44,579 bases of DNA. Origin: an uncultured Methylococcaceae bacterium. GTDB taxonomy: Bacteria > Pseudomonadota > Gammaproteobacteria > Methylococcales > Methylomonadaceae. Shown here piece after piece: positions 10,890 through 21,436 of the stretch (positions are counted from its first letter, which is position 1; the number at the start of each line of letters is the position of its first letter). Below the pieces are notes generated by a model. It had not been told where the DNA came from, did not search any database, and saw only the letters and a list, made by a program, of their open reading frames with translations. Location: positions 1-44,579 of the forward strand of contig CAIXAE010000042.1 of NCBI GenBank assembly GCA_903917345.1, written 5' to 3'. A program made the translations under genes and the position numbers.

Positions 10890-11193
10890 ATAATAGCGTT
10901 TTAGATTTATCAGTTTGTAAAACATATTTTACTGATTCACCTGACACTGCTTGCTATGTCTCTAGCGTATCTAAAATTCATCTAAGATAAGCTTCTAGAC
11001 TAGTATTTAATCTCTGTTTATTTTTGTTTTCGCTAAAAAACATCTCAATCTTTTCTATAAATATAATTATAAGGTTGTATTAGCAGGGCTTTTTATAGTA
11101 AATTCGCTATAGAGTTCTAAAAAGTAGCTAAATAAAATAACCCTGTATATTGATGGTTAAGGTTTCATTAGATTTAATTAAAGGTAAGACAGT
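10890..11193. other. Non-coding spacer between tpx and oadG
   Basis: No open frame with recognisable protein was found in these 304 AT-rich bases. A weak stem (gtaaaa, loop cata, ttttac at 10917-10932) follows tpx without a T-run. The oadG promoter must lie here, but no -35/-10 pair with normal spacing stands out. Confidence 0.4.
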
Positions 11194-11442
11194 ATGGCAG
11201 AGTTAATGAGTAGCGGGATTGAGTTGATGTTCGCCGGTATGGTGATCGTGTTCTTATTTTTGGCTATGTTGGTTGTTGCTATCAACATCATGTCTTCATT
11301 CATCCAACGTTTTTTTCCAGAAGCCCCTTTGTTGGGAATGGCGTCATCAGTTTCGGGTGGGGTTGATAAAAGTATCGTGGCTGCAATAACGGCTGCTGTT
11401 CATCAATATCGTCATGAACACAAATTAATTAAAGATAAATAG
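11194..11442 (+). CDS. oadG: Oxaloacetate decarboxylase gamma chain OadG
   Basis: Small single-pass subunit of the sodium-pumping oxaloacetate decarboxylase; it helps assemble the complex and binds zinc in studied members. 82 aa. One membrane helix at about residues 12-37 ([19 protein letters not shown]) is preceded by SSGIELM, typical of OadG. The C-terminus carries HQYRHEH, a histidine-rich tail that fits metal binding. It leads the oadG-oadA-oadB operon. Confidence 0.9.
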   Translation: MAELMSSGIELMFAGMVIVFLFLAMLVVAINIMSSFIQRFFPEAPLLGMASSVSGGVDKSIVAAITAAVHQYRHEHKLIKDK

Positions 11443-11501
11443 TTTTAGTAACTAAAAAATCAACGATTTCGAATCACAAGTTTCCTGGAGACCTATTAAG
11501 C

Positions 11502-13301
11502 ATGGCCAATGTTAAAAAAAAGCCCCTAGCTATCACTGAAGTAGTCTTAAGAGATGCTCATCAATCAATACTTGCGACCCGTTTACGTATTGAAGATATG
11601 TTACCAATCTGTGAAAAGTTAGACCAAATAGGTTACTGGTCTATTGAATCGTGGGGTGGTGCAACATTTGATGCTTGTATTCGTTATTTGGGTGAAGATC
11701 CATGGGAAAGATTACGTACGCTTAAAGCAGCAATGCCTAAAACACCTCAGCAAATGTTGTTGAGAGGTCAAAATATTTTAGGTTATCGACATTATGCAGA
11801 TGATGTTGTAGATAAATTTGTAGAACGTTGTGCAGTTAACGGTATCGATGTTTTCCGTATTTTTGATGCTATGAACGATATGCGTAATATTGAGCACGCT
11901 GTTAAAGCGGTACTTAATACAAGTGCACATGCGCAGGGAACCATTTCATATACAACAAGCGCTGTGCACACCATGGACTCATGGGTTAATTTAGGTAAAC
12001 AAATTGAAGACATGGGCGCCCATTCAATTTGTATCAAAGATATGGCTGGGTTATTAAAGCCATACGATGCATTTGAATTAGTCAGCCGATTAAAGAGCAG
12101 TACCAATATTCCAGTTCATTTACATTGCCATGCAACGACAGGTTTGAGTGTTGCTACTTTGGTTAAAGCAGCAGAAGCAGGCGTTGATAATGTTGACACG
12201 GCTATATCATCTTTAAGTATGACTTACGGTCATAGTGCGACAGAAACCATCGTAGCTAGTTTTGAAGATACTGAGCGAGCAACCGGTTTAGATTTGGTTA
12301 AATTGGAAGAGATTGCGCATTATTTTAGAGATATCCGCAAAAAATACGAACAATATGAAGGTAGCTTAAAAGGTGTAGACGGACGTATTTTGATATCTCA
12401 AGTGCCTGGTGGTATGTTAACCAATATGGAAAGCCAGTTAAAAGAACAAGGTGCCGCAGATAAGTTTGATGAGGTTATGCGCGAAATTCCTCGTGTTCGT
12501 GAAGACTTAGGCTTCATTCCTTTGGTAACGCCTACGTCACAAATTGTAGGTACGCAAGCGGTTATGAATGTAATGACAGGTGAGCGTTATAAAACTATTA
12601 CTAAAGAAACTGCGGGTGTACTAAAAGGTGAATACGGTGCAACGCCTGCGCCGGTAAATAAAGAGTTACAAGATCGCGTTTTAGAGGGAGCAGAACCTAT
12701 CACTTGCAGACCAGCCGATTTAATTGCACCAGAAATGGCTAAATTGGTTGCTGAAGTTAAAAAGAAAGCTAAAGCTGAAGGGGTTAAATTAGCTAAAAAC
12801 GTTGAAGAAGATGCTTTAATTAATGGTATGTTTGCCCAAGTTGGTTGGAAATTCTTGGCAAACAGAGGCAATGCGAGTGCATTTGAGGCTGCTCCTCAGC
12901 CTAAAAACGCTGGCGTACTTAATACTCAAGCCATTGCTCAATCAAGTGAAGAGGGCTCAGGTACTATTGAAATGTATACCGTCAATGTGGATGGTAGAAG
13001 TTTTAATGTGTCAGTGGGGCCAGTAGGTTCGGCGTTGGCTATTCAACCGGTTGCTAGTGAAGAGGCTGCACCTGCTGTAGTTGAAAGTACGGGTGCTGTG
13101 GTTTATGCGCCTATGGCAGGCAATATTTTAAAAGTACTTATTGACGTTGGTAGTCAAGTGCAAGAAGGTGATGTGGTTGTTATTATGGAAGCCATGAAAA
13201 TGGAAACAGAAGTGCGATCTAAATTCTCTGGCACAGTCAGCGCCGTTCATATTAAAGAAGGCGGAGCAGTTGCTGGTGGTAATGCGTTGATCACTTTATA
13301 A
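11502..13301 (+). CDS. oadA: Oxaloacetate decarboxylase alpha chain OadA (biotin-dependent)
   Basis: Carboxyltransferase subunit that moves CO2 from oxaloacetate to biotin. 599 aa, as usual. The N-terminal TIM barrel opens with [16 protein letters not shown] and has the metal ligands [10 protein letters not shown] linker rich in Ala and Pro leads to a C-terminal biotinyl domain with EAMKMETEV, whose lysine carries biotin. A GGAG ribosome site precedes the ATG. The partner OadB follows 24 bases later. Confidence 0.97.
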   Translation: MANVKKKPLAITEVVLRDAHQSILATRLRIEDMLPICEKLDQIGYWSIESWGGATFDACIRYLGEDPWERLRTLKAAMPKTPQQMLLRGQNILGYRHYADDVVDKFVERCAVNGIDVFRIFDAMNDMRNIEHAVKAVLNTSAHAQGTISYTTSAVHTMDSWVNLGKQIEDMGAHSICIKDMAGLLKPYDAFELVSRLKSSTNIPVHLHCHATTGLSVATLVKAAEAGVDNVDTAISSLSMTYGHSATETIVASFEDTERATGLDLVKLEEIAHYFRDIRKKYEQYEGSLKGVDGRILISQVPGGMLTNMESQLKEQGAADKFDEVMREIPRVREDLGFIPLVTPTSQIVGTQAVMNVMTGERYKTITKETAGVLKGEYGATPAPVNKELQDRVLEGAEPITCRPADLIAPEMAKLVAEVKKKAKAEGVKLAKNVEEDALINGMFAQVGWKFLANRGNASAFEAAPQPKNAGVLNTQAIAQSSEEGSGTIEMYTVNVDGRSFNVSVGPVGSALAIQPVASEEAAPAVVESTGAVVYAPMAGNILKVLIDVGSQVQEGDVVVIMEAMKMETEVRSKFSGTVSAVHIKEGGAVAGGNALITL

Positions 13302-13325
13302 CGCAAGTTTATCAAGAGATAATTT

Positions 13326-14453
13326 ATGGAAAATTTGCTTTCACTTTGGCAAAGTACTGGACTATATAACTTTACAACTGGCCAAGCATTTATGATGCTG
13401 GTGGGGTTCTTGTTACTCTTCTTGGCGATAAAAAAAGGCTTTGAGCCTTTATTATTGTTGCCAATTGGCTTTGGGGCTATTCTGAGTAATATCCCTGTAG
13501 CAGGTATTGCTGAAGAGGGTGGTCTTTTGTACTACCTTTATTACGGGATTAAGTTAGGTATTTTTCCGCTCCTAATTTTTATGGGTGTGGGCGCTATGAC
13601 GGATTTTGGTCCTATGTTAGCAAATCCCAAAACGCTATTATTAGGCGCCGCCGCTCAGTTTGGTATTTTTGCTTCTTTATTAGGTGCATTGGCGCTTAAT
13701 GCTGTGCCCGGTTTGGAATTTAGTTTAAGAGATGCTGCAGCTATTGGTATTATTGGAGGTGCAGACGGTCCAACAGCCATTTATGTGGCTTCAAAATTAG
13801 CACCTGACTTATTGGGTGCCATTGCGGTTGCCGCTTATTCTTATATGGCTTTGGTGCCATTAATTCAGCCACCTATTATGCGCGCGTTAACCACAGAAGA
13901 TGAACGCAAAATCGAAATGCAACAAATGCGCGTGGTGAGTCGGACTGAAAAAATAGTTTTCCCTTTGATGTTACTTGTTTTATCTATCTTATTATTACCC
14001 TCTGCAACCCCCTTAATTGGAATGTTTGCTTTGGGTAATTTAATGAATGCTTCTGGGGTGGTGGAGCGTTTAAGTCAGACAGCTCAAAATGAGTTGATTA
14101 ATATTGTGACTATCTTTCTGGGATTATCAGTAGGGTCAAAGCTTAGCGCGGAAGCGTTTTTGCAAATAGAAACATTAGGGATTTTGGCATTAGGTGCTGT
14201 AGCTTTTGCAATTGGTACCGCGTCTGGCGTGATTATGGCAAAAATCATGAATAGATTTAGTGATACACCGATTAATCCTTTAATTGGAGCGGCTGGTGTC
14301 TCCGCTGTCCCTATGGCGGCTCGTGTTGCCAATAAATTAGGTTTAGAGAGTAATCCACATAACTTTTTATTAATGCATGCGATGGGCCCCAATGTCGCCG
14401 GTGTTATTGGTTCGGCAGTTGCAGCCGGGGTATTGTTAAGTCTAGTAAAATAA
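13326..14453 (+). CDS. oadB: Oxaloacetate decarboxylase beta chain OadB (Na+ pump)
   Basis: Multi-pass inner-membrane subunit that decarboxylates carboxybiotin and exports sodium ions. 375 aa with about nine to eleven hydrophobic segments. The conserved [20 protein letters not shown] segment, which includes the ion-binding aspartate, is intact, as is the [18 protein letters not shown] segment. It ends the oadGAB operon, and a strong inverted repeat follows four bases after the stop. Confidence 0.96.
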   Translation: MENLLSLWQSTGLYNFTTGQAFMMLVGFLLLFLAIKKGFEPLLLLPIGFGAILSNIPVAGIAEEGGLLYYLYYGIKLGIFPLLIFMGVGAMTDFGPMLANPKTLLLGAAAQFGIFASLLGALALNAVPGLEFSLRDAAAIGIIGGADGPTAIYVASKLAPDLLGAIAVAAYSYMALVPLIQPPIMRALTTEDERKIEMQQMRVVSRTEKIVFPLMLLVLSILLLPSATPLIGMFALGNLMNASGVVERLSQTAQNELINIVTIFLGLSVGSKLSAEAFLQIETLGILALGAVAFAIGTASGVIMAKIMNRFSDTPINPLIGAAGVSAVPMAARVANKLGLESNPHNFLLMHAMGPNVAGVIGSAVAAGVLLSLVK

Positions 14454-14456
14454 ATA

Positions 14457-14494
14457 TTAACGAGTTCAAAATCTATAGATTTTAGACTCGTTAA
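14457..14494. terminator. Long inverted repeat after oadB, probable terminator
   Basis: Arms ttaacgagt (14457-14465) and actcgttaa (14486-14494) are exact reverse complements. They enclose a further perfect palindrome, aaaatctatagatttt, so the 38 bases fold almost end to end with a one- or two-base mismatch. No clean T-run follows, so it may work in both directions or stabilise the transcript end. Confidence 0.55.
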
Positions 14495-14587
14495 CGTTAT
14501 GCGTTCTCCCACTCCGTTTAAGTTTTTCACTGTTCTTCATCTGATAACACGGGTTATCTCAATTTAATTCTAAATCCCTTTATTAGC

Positions 14588-15367
14588 ATGGTTTTACTTG
14601 ATTTTAGTCCGTATCAACTCGTAATTATCGGTATTATTTTTATGTGGACAGGTTTTGTCCGTACGGGGTTAGGTTTTGGCGGAGCTGCTTTGGGTTTGCC
14701 GTTAATGCTATTTGTACAGAACAATCCCTTGTTATGGTTGCCCATTATTGCCACACATTTGTTGTTTTTCTCTGCGTTAACCTTAGCCAATCGTTTGCAT
14801 AATGTAGATTGGAATTATTTGGGGAAATCGGTAATTTATATTATTCCGCCTGCCATTGTGGGTGTTTTTGGATTAGTTAATTTTCCGCTGTTGTGGCTCA
14901 ATACCTTTATCTATTCAATTACACTTTTTTACGGATTTATATGGCTATTGAATCGTGGCATTCAAAGTCAGCACGGCTGGGTTGATAGAATATTATTAAT
15001 CTTAGGTGGCTATATAGCAGGAATATCATTAACAGGTGCACCGTTAATGGTCGCTGTTTATATGCGTAATGTTGATAAGTCTAAATTGAGAGATACGTTG
15101 TTTGTGCTATGGTTTATATTGGTGGGTATCAAAATGTCGACTTTTATCGCACTGTCTGTCGATTTGCATTTTATGTCGGCTGTTGCCCTGTTGCCCATTG
15201 CGGCTATTGGACATTTTATGGGATTAAGAGCCCATAGTCTCATTGTTCGAAACGATCTGGTCTTTAAGCGATGGATCGGGGGTGGCTTGATAATAGTGAG
15301 TATTTTAGGTTTGTGCGAGCTTTATAAAACAACGTTACTAGAAAATTTAGCCAATCACTTCTCTTAA
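14588..15367 (+). CDS. TSUP-family (TauE/SafE) membrane permease
   Basis: Predicted exporter or permease of the 4-toluene sulfonate uptake family, whose studied members move sulfite, sulfonates or other small organic anions. 259 aa with about eight hydrophobic segments. The N-terminal part has FVRTGLGFGGAALGLPLM, a glycine-rich first repeat typical of the family, and residues ~140-160 carry GGYIAGISLTGAPLMVAVYM, the second repeat. The start is an ATG without a strong ribosome site. The 3' end overlaps the convergent J-domain gene by four bases. The substrate cannot be told. Confidence 0.8.
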   Translation: MVLLDFSPYQLVIIGIIFMWTGFVRTGLGFGGAALGLPLMLFVQNNPLLWLPIIATHLLFFSALTLANRLHNVDWNYLGKSVIYIIPPAIVGVFGLVNFPLLWLNTFIYSITLFYGFIWLLNRGIQSQHGWVDRILLILGGYIAGISLTGAPLMVAVYMRNVDKSKLRDTLFVLWFILVGIKMSTFIALSVDLHFMSAVALLPIAAIGHFMGLRAHSLIVRNDLVFKRWIGGGLIIVSILGLCELYKTTLLENLANHFS

Positions 15368-16386
15368 AAAGCCCGAACAGTTCTAACTCGATGCGTTAGA
15401 TTTTTATTGCCGGTAAATTGCTCACCCATATAAAAGTTCTGAAACCACGCATTAAAGCTATCACTTTCTGTACCGCTCCAATAGAGCTGATTTGAAAAGC
15501 CACCAATAAGATCTTTCTTGGTGTAGAGCATTTCTAATTCTGTTCTAGTGGGTAAGCGCCAATCGTGGTGGTTTTTTCCTGATTTGTTTTTTGCGTCATG
15601 CCAAGTGGTTTGCGCTGATAAGTCTTCTTGGCTAGCAGCCAATCCATGAAACCCAGTGGTGTCTACATAAAAAACGATGCCTTCATCAGGAAGTCTATCC
15701 CCGACTTTATAGGCTGTCTTTTTTTCAGTTGAAACGGGTATTTCGTAGCCCGATATTTGATGTTTAATAATGATGCTTCTAATCACTTCACTTGCGACTA
15801 AATGCCCAGCTGATTGAGCCACAATCTTATTAATTTCTTTAGCTGCATCCCGTTTTTCATTGCTGAGTAGCCAACGTGAGAAGCTTTGAATATCTTGGTT
15901 TTTACCAAAGAACTTTTCAATAAATTCCGTTTCTAATTGTTCTGCAATTGATTTTGCATCACTAAATTGTTTGCTTTGCAGTATTTCTTGTTTAAAACTG
16001 AAACTTAAATCCTTTGAAAGGATATTGAGGTTTTGATACAACTCATCTAGTCCCTCAACAAGCTCTACCGCTATAAGCCAGCCAGATTCCAAGTCGTTAG
16101 ACTTCTCCGAAGAAGTGTTAGTTTGTTCTGGTTCTGTCACCTGTTCATAGGATGCTTTAAAGCCAAACTGACTCTTTGTATAGTGTCTACGTTTGTCTGG
16201 ATCAATAAGAACGGTATAGGCTTCGTTAATTTCTTTAGTCTTTTTGATGGCTTCTTCTCTATCACCGTCATATCTGTCAGGGTGATAGATCATCATGAGT
16301 GCTTTGTAAGCCGCTTTAACAACAGCCATTTCAGCGTTATCGGTAACACCTAAAATGCGATAAAAATCTTTTTGTGAGGTACTCAT
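15364..16386 (-). CDS. J-domain protein with C-terminal DUF1566 (Lcl-like) domain
   Basis: 340 aa. Residues 6-70 form a DnaJ J-domain (DFYRILGV, helix II, HPD at 35-37, then KEINEAYTVLIDPDKRRHY), which should stimulate an Hsp70 ATPase. The centre (about 95-230) is helical and unrecognised. Residues ~240-340 match DUF1566: GLAASQEDLS, WHDAK, DWRLPTRTELEMLY, YWSGTES, and an RTVRAF end. There is no signal peptide or membrane segment, so it is probably cytoplasmic, though DUF1566 is commonly found in exported proteins. Likely an Hsp70 co-chaperone with a lectin-like or formylglycine-enzyme-like fold as adaptor; that role is inference. Confidence 0.75.
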   Translation of the reverse strand: MSTSQKDFYRILGVTDNAEMAVVKAAYKALMMIYHPDRYDGDREEAIKKTKEINEAYTVLIDPDKRRHYTKSQFGFKASYEQVTEPEQTNTSSEKSNDLESGWLIAVELVEGLDELYQNLNILSKDLSFSFKQEILQSKQFSDAKSIAEQLETEFIEKFFGKNQDIQSFSRWLLSNEKRDAAKEINKIVAQSAGHLVASEVIRSIIIKHQISGYEIPVSTEKKTAYKVGDRLPDEGIVFYVDTTGFHGLAASQEDLSAQTTWHDAKNKSGKNHHDWRLPTRTELEMLYTKKDLIGGFSNQLYWSGTESDSFNAWFQNFYMGEQFTGNKNLTHRVRTVRAF

Positions 16387-16617
16387 TTTGCACCTAAAAG
16401 GAATTGCATAAAGCGTAAAGCTATTTTGTGGGTCATCTTTATTGTAATTATTAGCTTTTTTATAACGATTTTAAAGTTAATCAAATGAGATTATTAAAGC
16501 GAAATTATAACAATATTAAGTCCGTAATATTAGGAATTGATTCAAATTTCTGTAAGATACATCAGATTAACACCCAAATCACTCAATGAATTTAAGAAAT
16601 AGAGGCGCATTCTTTCC

Positions 16618-17382
16618 ATGCTAAAAATCATCCAGCTGTTAGTTTTAAATGATAACTACATTTATCTTATTCATGATGAAATTTCAGGAGAAACAGCGGT
16701 GGTTGATCCAGCCTTAGCTGAGCCCGTTATAGACTATTTAGCTAAACAAGGTTGGCCATTAAAGTATGTCTTAAACACACACCATCATTTGGATCATGTA
16801 GAAGGCAATACAGCTTTAAAACAAAGAACGGGCTGTACAGTAGTCGCCGGCCAAACGGATGCGCATCGTATTCCTGATTTCGATATTGGCGTTTCAGAGG
16901 GTGATGCGCTTTTCCTAGGGCAGCATAAGATAAAAGTCATGATCACACCCGGTCATACAACAGGCCATGTGGTTTATTATTTTGAAAAAGACGATTTGTT
17001 ATTTTGCGGGGATACTTTATTTGTGATGGGCTGTGGTCGCTTGTTTGAAGGCACTCCTGAACAGATGTATGCATCATTACAAAAACTAAAAGCCTTGCCG
17101 GCTGAAACTAAAGTTTATTGCGCACATGAATATACCCAAGCGAATGGCAAGTTCGCACTCAGTGTTGAATCAGATAATCAGGTATTACAAGATAAACTGC
17201 AAAGAGTGGCCGAGCTTAGGCGTAATAATCTGTCAACAGTTCCTTCGACTATCGCTGAAGAGATAGCGACTAATCCTTTTTTTAGAACGGAGAGTTTAAG
17301 TATCCAAAAAAATTTGGATTTAGTGGGGGCGGAGCAAGTTGATATATTTACTGCGTTAAGAAAACGTAAAGACGTTTTTTAG
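16618..17382 (+). CDS. gloB: Hydroxyacylglutathione hydrolase (glyoxalase II)
   Basis: Metallo-beta-lactamase-fold enzyme that hydrolyses S-lactoylglutathione to lactate and glutathione, second step of methylglyoxal detoxification. 254 aa. The binuclear metal motif is THHHLDHVEGN at about residue 54, followed by the later ligands in TPGHTTGHV, FCGDTLF and CAHEYT. The C-terminal substrate-binding region with RTESLSIQK and a final LRKRKDVF is of family type. It stands alone, and a bidirectional terminator separates it from lysS. Confidence 0.95.
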   Translation: MLKIIQLLVLNDNYIYLIHDEISGETAVVDPALAEPVIDYLAKQGWPLKYVLNTHHHLDHVEGNTALKQRTGCTVVAGQTDAHRIPDFDIGVSEGDALFLGQHKIKVMITPGHTTGHVVYYFEKDDLLFCGDTLFVMGCGRLFEGTPEQMYASLQKLKALPAETKVYCAHEYTQANGKFALSVESDNQVLQDKLQRVAELRRNNLSTVPSTIAEEIATNPFFRTESLSIQKNLDLVGAEQVDIFTALRKRKDVF

Positions 17383-17410
17383 ATATAGAGGGTTAACGCA
17401 TCAGATTACT

Positions 17411-17438
17411 TTACCTCTCCCTGATTAGAGAGAGGTAA
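17411..17438. terminator. Hairpin terminator between convergent gloB and lysS
   Basis: The arms ttacctctc (17411-17419) and gagaggtaa (17430-17438) are perfect complements around a ten-base loop. A T-containing stretch (gtcttactgtttt) follows on the plus strand and an A/T stretch lies on the other side, as expected for a shared terminator of the convergent gloB and lysS genes. Confidence 0.65.
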
Positions 17439-17461
17439 GTCTTACTGTTTTAAATGGCCGA

Positions 17462-18961
17462 TTATGCTTTAGGACGCATATGAGGGAATAACAATACATC
17501 GCGGATAGACGGTGCATCAGTAAATAGCATCACCAAACGGTCAATACCAATACCTTCACCGGCTGTTGGTGGCATGCCGTGCTCTAGTGCCACAATGTAG
17601 TCAGCATCAAAGTGCATGGCTTCATCATCACCGGCTTCTTTTTCTTCTACTTGCTTTTGAAAACGCGCCGCTTGATCTTCAGCATCATTTAACTCGGTAA
17701 AACCGTTGGCAATTTCTCTACCGCCGACAAAGAACTCAAAACGATCGGTCACATGCGGGTCGTTATCATTACGTCTAGCTAATGGCGATACTTCCACAGG
17801 ATAAGCCGTAATAAAGGTAGGATTCATTAAACGACTTTCTACGGTTTTCTCAAAAATCTCAATTTGAATCTTACCCAAACCATAACTGTCTTTTACTGGG
17901 ATGTGTAAACTTTGGGCTACTTTAACGGCGGCTTCACGTGTCTCAAGATCAGCGGCCGTTAGATTAGGGTTAAAGTGTAAGATAGATTCATTAACCGTCA
18001 TGCGATCAAACGGTTTACCAAAGTCGTATTCTTCGCCTTGATAAGTCACCACAGTTTGGCCTAAAACTTCTACCGCAATGCCGCGCAACATAGCTTCTGT
18101 TAAATCCATCAACTCATGGTATTCAGCATAGGCTTGATAAAACTCCAGCATCGTAAATTCTGGATTGTGGCGCGTTGATAAGCCTTCGTTACGGAAGTTA
18201 CGATTGATTTCAAAGACGCGTTCAAAACCACCCACGACTAAACGTTTTAAATACAACTCTGGCGCAATACGCAAATACATATCCATATCTAAAGCATTAT
18301 GATGCGTCATAAAAGGCCGTGCGGTCGCACCACCAGGAATCACTTGCATCATGGGGGTTTCAACTTCTAAGAACTGACGTTCTATTAAAAATTGACGAAT
18401 ATAGCTGACGATTTTTGAGCGGATTAAAAATGTATCTCGCGATTGTTCGCTCATAATTAAATCCAGATAACGCTGTCTGTATTTAATTTCTTGATCGGCA
18501 ATGCCATGAAACTTTTCGGGTAAGGGGCGGAGTGCTTTAGTTAACAAACGAATGTCATCCACCTTAAGGCTCAATTCACCGGTTTGGGTGATAAACAGCA
18601 CACCTTCGGCGCCAATAATGTCACCAATGTCCCATTTTTTAAATTGTTCGTTATAAAAGCCTTCTGGCAAGGTATCACGCGTGACATAGAGTTGGATTTT
18701 GCCAGACATATCTTGAATATGGGCAAAACTCGCTTTACCCATCACACGGCGCGTCATAATTCTGCCAGCCAATTTAACGCGTATAGGCGTGGCTTCTAAT
18801 TCTTCTTTCGTCTTTTCGCCATATTCGGCTAATAATTCACCGGCAATTGCCGTACGACGAAAATTAGTAGGGAAGGCGATACCTTCATTTTCACGTAACT
18901 CATTAAGTTTGCTACGACGTTGTTTAATCTGTTCTTGTTCGTCTTGGATAATATCTGACAT
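17462..18961 (-). CDS. lysS: Lysine--tRNA ligase (class II)
   Basis: Charges tRNA-Lys. 499 aa. An N-terminal OB-fold anticodon-binding domain (about residues 60-160) precedes the class II core with motif 2 ([20 protein letters not shown]) and motif 3 ([15 protein letters not shown]). It is 29 bases downstream of prfB in the same direction; prfB-lysS is a widespread gammaproteobacterial pair, so the two are very likely one operon. Confidence 0.98.
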   Translation of the reverse strand: MSDIIQDEQEQIKQRRSKLNELRENEGIAFPTNFRRTAIAGELLAEYGEKTKEELEATPIRVKLAGRIMTRRVMGKASFAHIQDMSGKIQLYVTRDTLPEGFYNEQFKKWDIGDIIGAEGVLFITQTGELSLKVDDIRLLTKALRPLPEKFHGIADQEIKYRQRYLDLIMSEQSRDTFLIRSKIVSYIRQFLIERQFLEVETPMMQVIPGGATARPFMTHHNALDMDMYLRIAPELYLKRLVVGGFERVFEINRNFRNEGLSTRHNPEFTMLEFYQAYAEYHELMDLTEAMLRGIAVEVLGQTVVTYQGEEYDFGKPFDRMTVNESILHFNPNLTAADLETREAAVKVAQSLHIPVKDSYGLGKIQIEIFEKTVESRLMNPTFITAYPVEVSPLARRNDNDPHVTDRFEFFVGGREIANGFTELNDAEDQAARFQKQVEEKEAGDDEAMHFDADYIVALEHGMPPTAGEGIGIDRLVMLFTDAPSIRDVLLFPHMRPKA

Positions 18962-18990
18962 GATTTCTAATGGGTAAATTATAAATAGAG

Positions 18991-20089
18991 TTATAAGCCG
19001 CTTTTTAAGCTAGCTTCAATAAATTGATCAAGATCGCCATCCAATACCGCTTGTGTGTTGCCGGTTTCGACACTGGTGCGTAAATCTTTAATGCGTGATT
19101 GGTCCAATACATAAGAGCGAATTTGGCTGCCCCAGCCAATATCAGATTTAGTATCTTCAAGCGCTTGGGCGGTTTCGCTACGTTTACGCATTTCTAATTC
19201 GTACAATTTAGCTTTTAATTGCTTCATTGCGGTATCACGATTCTTATGTTGTGAGCGATCGCTTTGGCATTGCACCACAATCCCGGTTGGATTATGCGTC
19301 ATACGCACGGCAGATTCTGTTTTATTAACGTGCTGTCCACCCGCGCCACTAGCTCGATATACATCGATCCGGATATCAGCAGGGTTAATATCGATATCAA
19401 TATCATCATCAATTTCTGGCGATACAAACACCGAAGCAAATGAGGTATGGCGACGATTACCCGAGTCAAAAGGGGATTTTCTGACTAAGCGGTGCACGCC
19501 CGTTTCGGTACGTAACCAGCCAAAGGCATATTCGCCCTCAAATTTGATGGTGGCGCTCTTAATGCCCGCCACATCCCCTTGTGATTCTTCAATGAGTTCG
19601 GTTTTAAAGCCTTTGCGCTCACCCCAACGTAAAAACATCCGTTCAATCATAGAGGCCCAGTCTTGTGCTTCTGTACCACCCGAACCTGATTGGATATCTA
19701 AAAAGGCATTATTGGCATCCATCTCGCCAGAGAACATCCGTCTAAACTCTAAATCGGCGACTCTTTTTTCGAAGTGCTCTAAATCATCAACGACCGTATC
19801 TACGGTCTCATCGTCTTCTTCTTCCACCGCCATGAGTAATAACTCTTCAGCATCGGCTAAACCGCGTTCGAGGTCATTAATGGTGTTAACGATTACTTCT
19901 AATTGCCCGCGTTCTTTGCCGAGCGATTGAGCTTGTTCTGGGTTATCCCAGATTTTTGGATTTTCGAGTTCGCGTAAAACTTCGATTAAGCGTTCGCTTT
20001 TAACATCAAAGTCAAAGATACCCCCTTAAAGAGTTACCACGGCTCTTTAAGTCGGCGATTTTATTTTTAATGGGATTTATTTCTTGCAT
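18991..20089 (-). CDS. prfB: Peptide chain release factor 2, expressed by programmed +1 frameshift
   Basis: RF2 ends translation at UGA and UAA. The gene starts at ATG 20089 and reads 25 codons (opening [18 protein letters not shown]) to an in-frame TGA at 20014-20012. Skipping one T there continues as [15 protein letters not shown] for 340 more residues, giving 365 aa, the same length as in Escherichia coli. The stop-codon-recognition tripeptide SPF (in [11 protein letters not shown]) and the catalytic GGQ (in [10 protein letters not shown]) are intact. A plain ORF finder would miss the first 85 residues and call the start at an internal Met. It is followed by lysS. Confidence 0.97.
20011..20026 (-). 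promoter_or_regulatory. prfB programmed +1 frameshift site
   Basis: On the minus strand an internal Shine-Dalgarno-like AGGGGG (20026-20021) is followed by TAT and then CTT-TGA-C (20017-20011). This is the classic RF2 autoregulatory site: when RF2 is scarce the ribosome pauses at UGA, slips from CUU to UUU and continues in the +1 frame. Confidence 0.97.
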
Positions 20090-20246
20090 GCTGACTGTGT
20101 ATCAATGACTATCAGTGTCAGGGTTAATTAGAACCTAGTCTGATAAGTACTTAAAAGGTGTTGATTATAAATTATAATTAAGCGATGGGCATTAATAATT
20201 AAGTTAAAATAACTGCTTATGGGTATTTTGGAGGCTGGAGTAGTCG

Positions 20247-20984
20247 ATGAAGATTGTAGCTTTATATAGCATTAAAGGTGGCGTGGGTAAGACCTCTAGT
20301 GCAGTTAATTTGGCGTTTATTGCGGCGAGCCAGGGATATCGCACACTGGTTTGGGATTTAGATCCGCAAGGTGCAAGCAGTTATTATTTTAGAATTAAGC
20401 CAAAAGTCAAAGGGGGCAGTAAAGACTTAATAGCGGGTAAGCGTGAGCTTGATGGCCTAATTAAAGGCACCGATTTTAATAACCTGGATTTATTGCCCGC
20501 AGATTTTTCTTTTAGAAATTTAGATCTCGTACTGGATGCCAAAAAGAAACCGACTCAGCAGCTTAAAAAGTTATTAAAGCCTTTAGCAGAAGACTATGAC
20601 TATATCTTTTTAGATTGTCCGCCCAATATTTCGCTGTTATCAGAAGCGGTATTTGCCACCGCAGATATTTTACTATCGCCAATCATCCCTACCACCTTAT
20701 CCTTAAGAACCTTAGAGCAACTTAAAGAATTTATAGCTGAAAACGACCTAAAAAATGTTGCGTTAGTGCCATTCTTTTCTATGGTGGATCGTCGAAAAAA
20801 CATGCATAAAGAGTTGATGGATAGCTTGGCAAAAACGCATCCAGAGATATTAAAAACACCGATTCCTTATGCCAGTGATATAGAAAGGATGGGCTTAGAA
20901 CGCATGCCATTGGGTGGCTTTTCAACTAAGAGTCGATCCTTACAAGCCTATCAAACCTTGTGGCAAGAGATATTGGGCCGTTAG
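20247..20984 (+). CDS. ParA-family ATPase (orphan)
   Basis: 245 aa with a deviant Walker A motif KGGVGKTSSAVNLA at residues 10-23, a WDLDPQG switch region and DYIFLDCPPNISLL as Walker B. These place it among ParA/MinD/Soj-type ATPases that bind DNA or membranes as ATP dimers. No parB follows and no centromere-like repeats were seen nearby, so chromosome segregation is unlikely to be its only job; similar stand-alone copies position diverse cargo. It lies eight bases before dtd and they may be co-transcribed. The particular cargo is unknown. Confidence 0.85.
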   Translation: MKIVALYSIKGGVGKTSSAVNLAFIAASQGYRTLVWDLDPQGASSYYFRIKPKVKGGSKDLIAGKRELDGLIKGTDFNNLDLLPADFSFRNLDLVLDAKKKPTQQLKKLLKPLAEDYDYIFLDCPPNISLLSEAVFATADILLSPIIPTTLSLRTLEQLKEFIAENDLKNVALVPFFSMVDRRKNMHKELMDSLAKTHPEILKTPIPYASDIERMGLERMPLGGFSTKSRSLQAYQTLWQEILGR

Positions 20985-20992
20985 GTTGATCG

Positions 20993-21436
20993 ATGATTAC
21001 GATAATTCAACGAGTGACTTCTGCAAAGGTGACGGTCAATAATATTGACATAGGCGCTATTGAAACGGGGATTATGGCTTTAGTAGCCGTAGAGAAAAAC
21101 GATACAGAAAAAGACGCAGAACGCTTACTAGAGCGTATTCTTAACTATCGGATATTTGCAGATGCCGATGATAAGATGAACTTAAGCTTAAGAACCATTA
21201 ATGGCGGCTTATTACTTATTCCACAATTTACCTTAGCAGCAGATACCCAAAAGGGTAATCGCCCGAGTTTTATCAGTGCGGCTACACCAGAAAAAGGCTT
21301 AGTGTTATTCACCTATTTGCAGAATTTAGCGCTTAAGACTTATGAGAACGTGCAATTTGGTGAATTTGGTGCCGATATGCAAGTGTCACTGGTTAACAAT
21401 GGCCCTGTCACGTTTACATTAAGAACGGCATCTTAA
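20993..21436 (+). CDS. dtd: D-aminoacyl-tRNA deacylase
   Basis: Removes D-amino acids (and glycine from tRNA-Ala) wrongly attached to tRNAs. 147 aa, full length. It opens with MITIIQRVTSAKVTV; the family motifs PQFTLAADTQKGNRPSF (usually S-Q-F-T-L) and the C-terminal GPVTF with the Gly-cisPro pair are present. The first residue of the usual SQFTL is proline here. It starts eight bases after the parA-like gene. Confidence 0.95.
   Translation: MITIIQRVTSAKVTVNNIDIGAIETGIMALVAVEKNDTEKDAERLLERILNYRIFADADDKMNLSLRTINGGLLLIPQFTLAADTQKGNRPSFISAATPEKGLVLFTYLQNLALKTYENVQFGEFGADMQVSLVNNGPVTFTLRTAS

Noticed and set aside
11075-11100. oadG promoter from ttgtat and tatagt
   Set aside because: Spacing of 13 bases is too short for a normal sigma-70 promoter.
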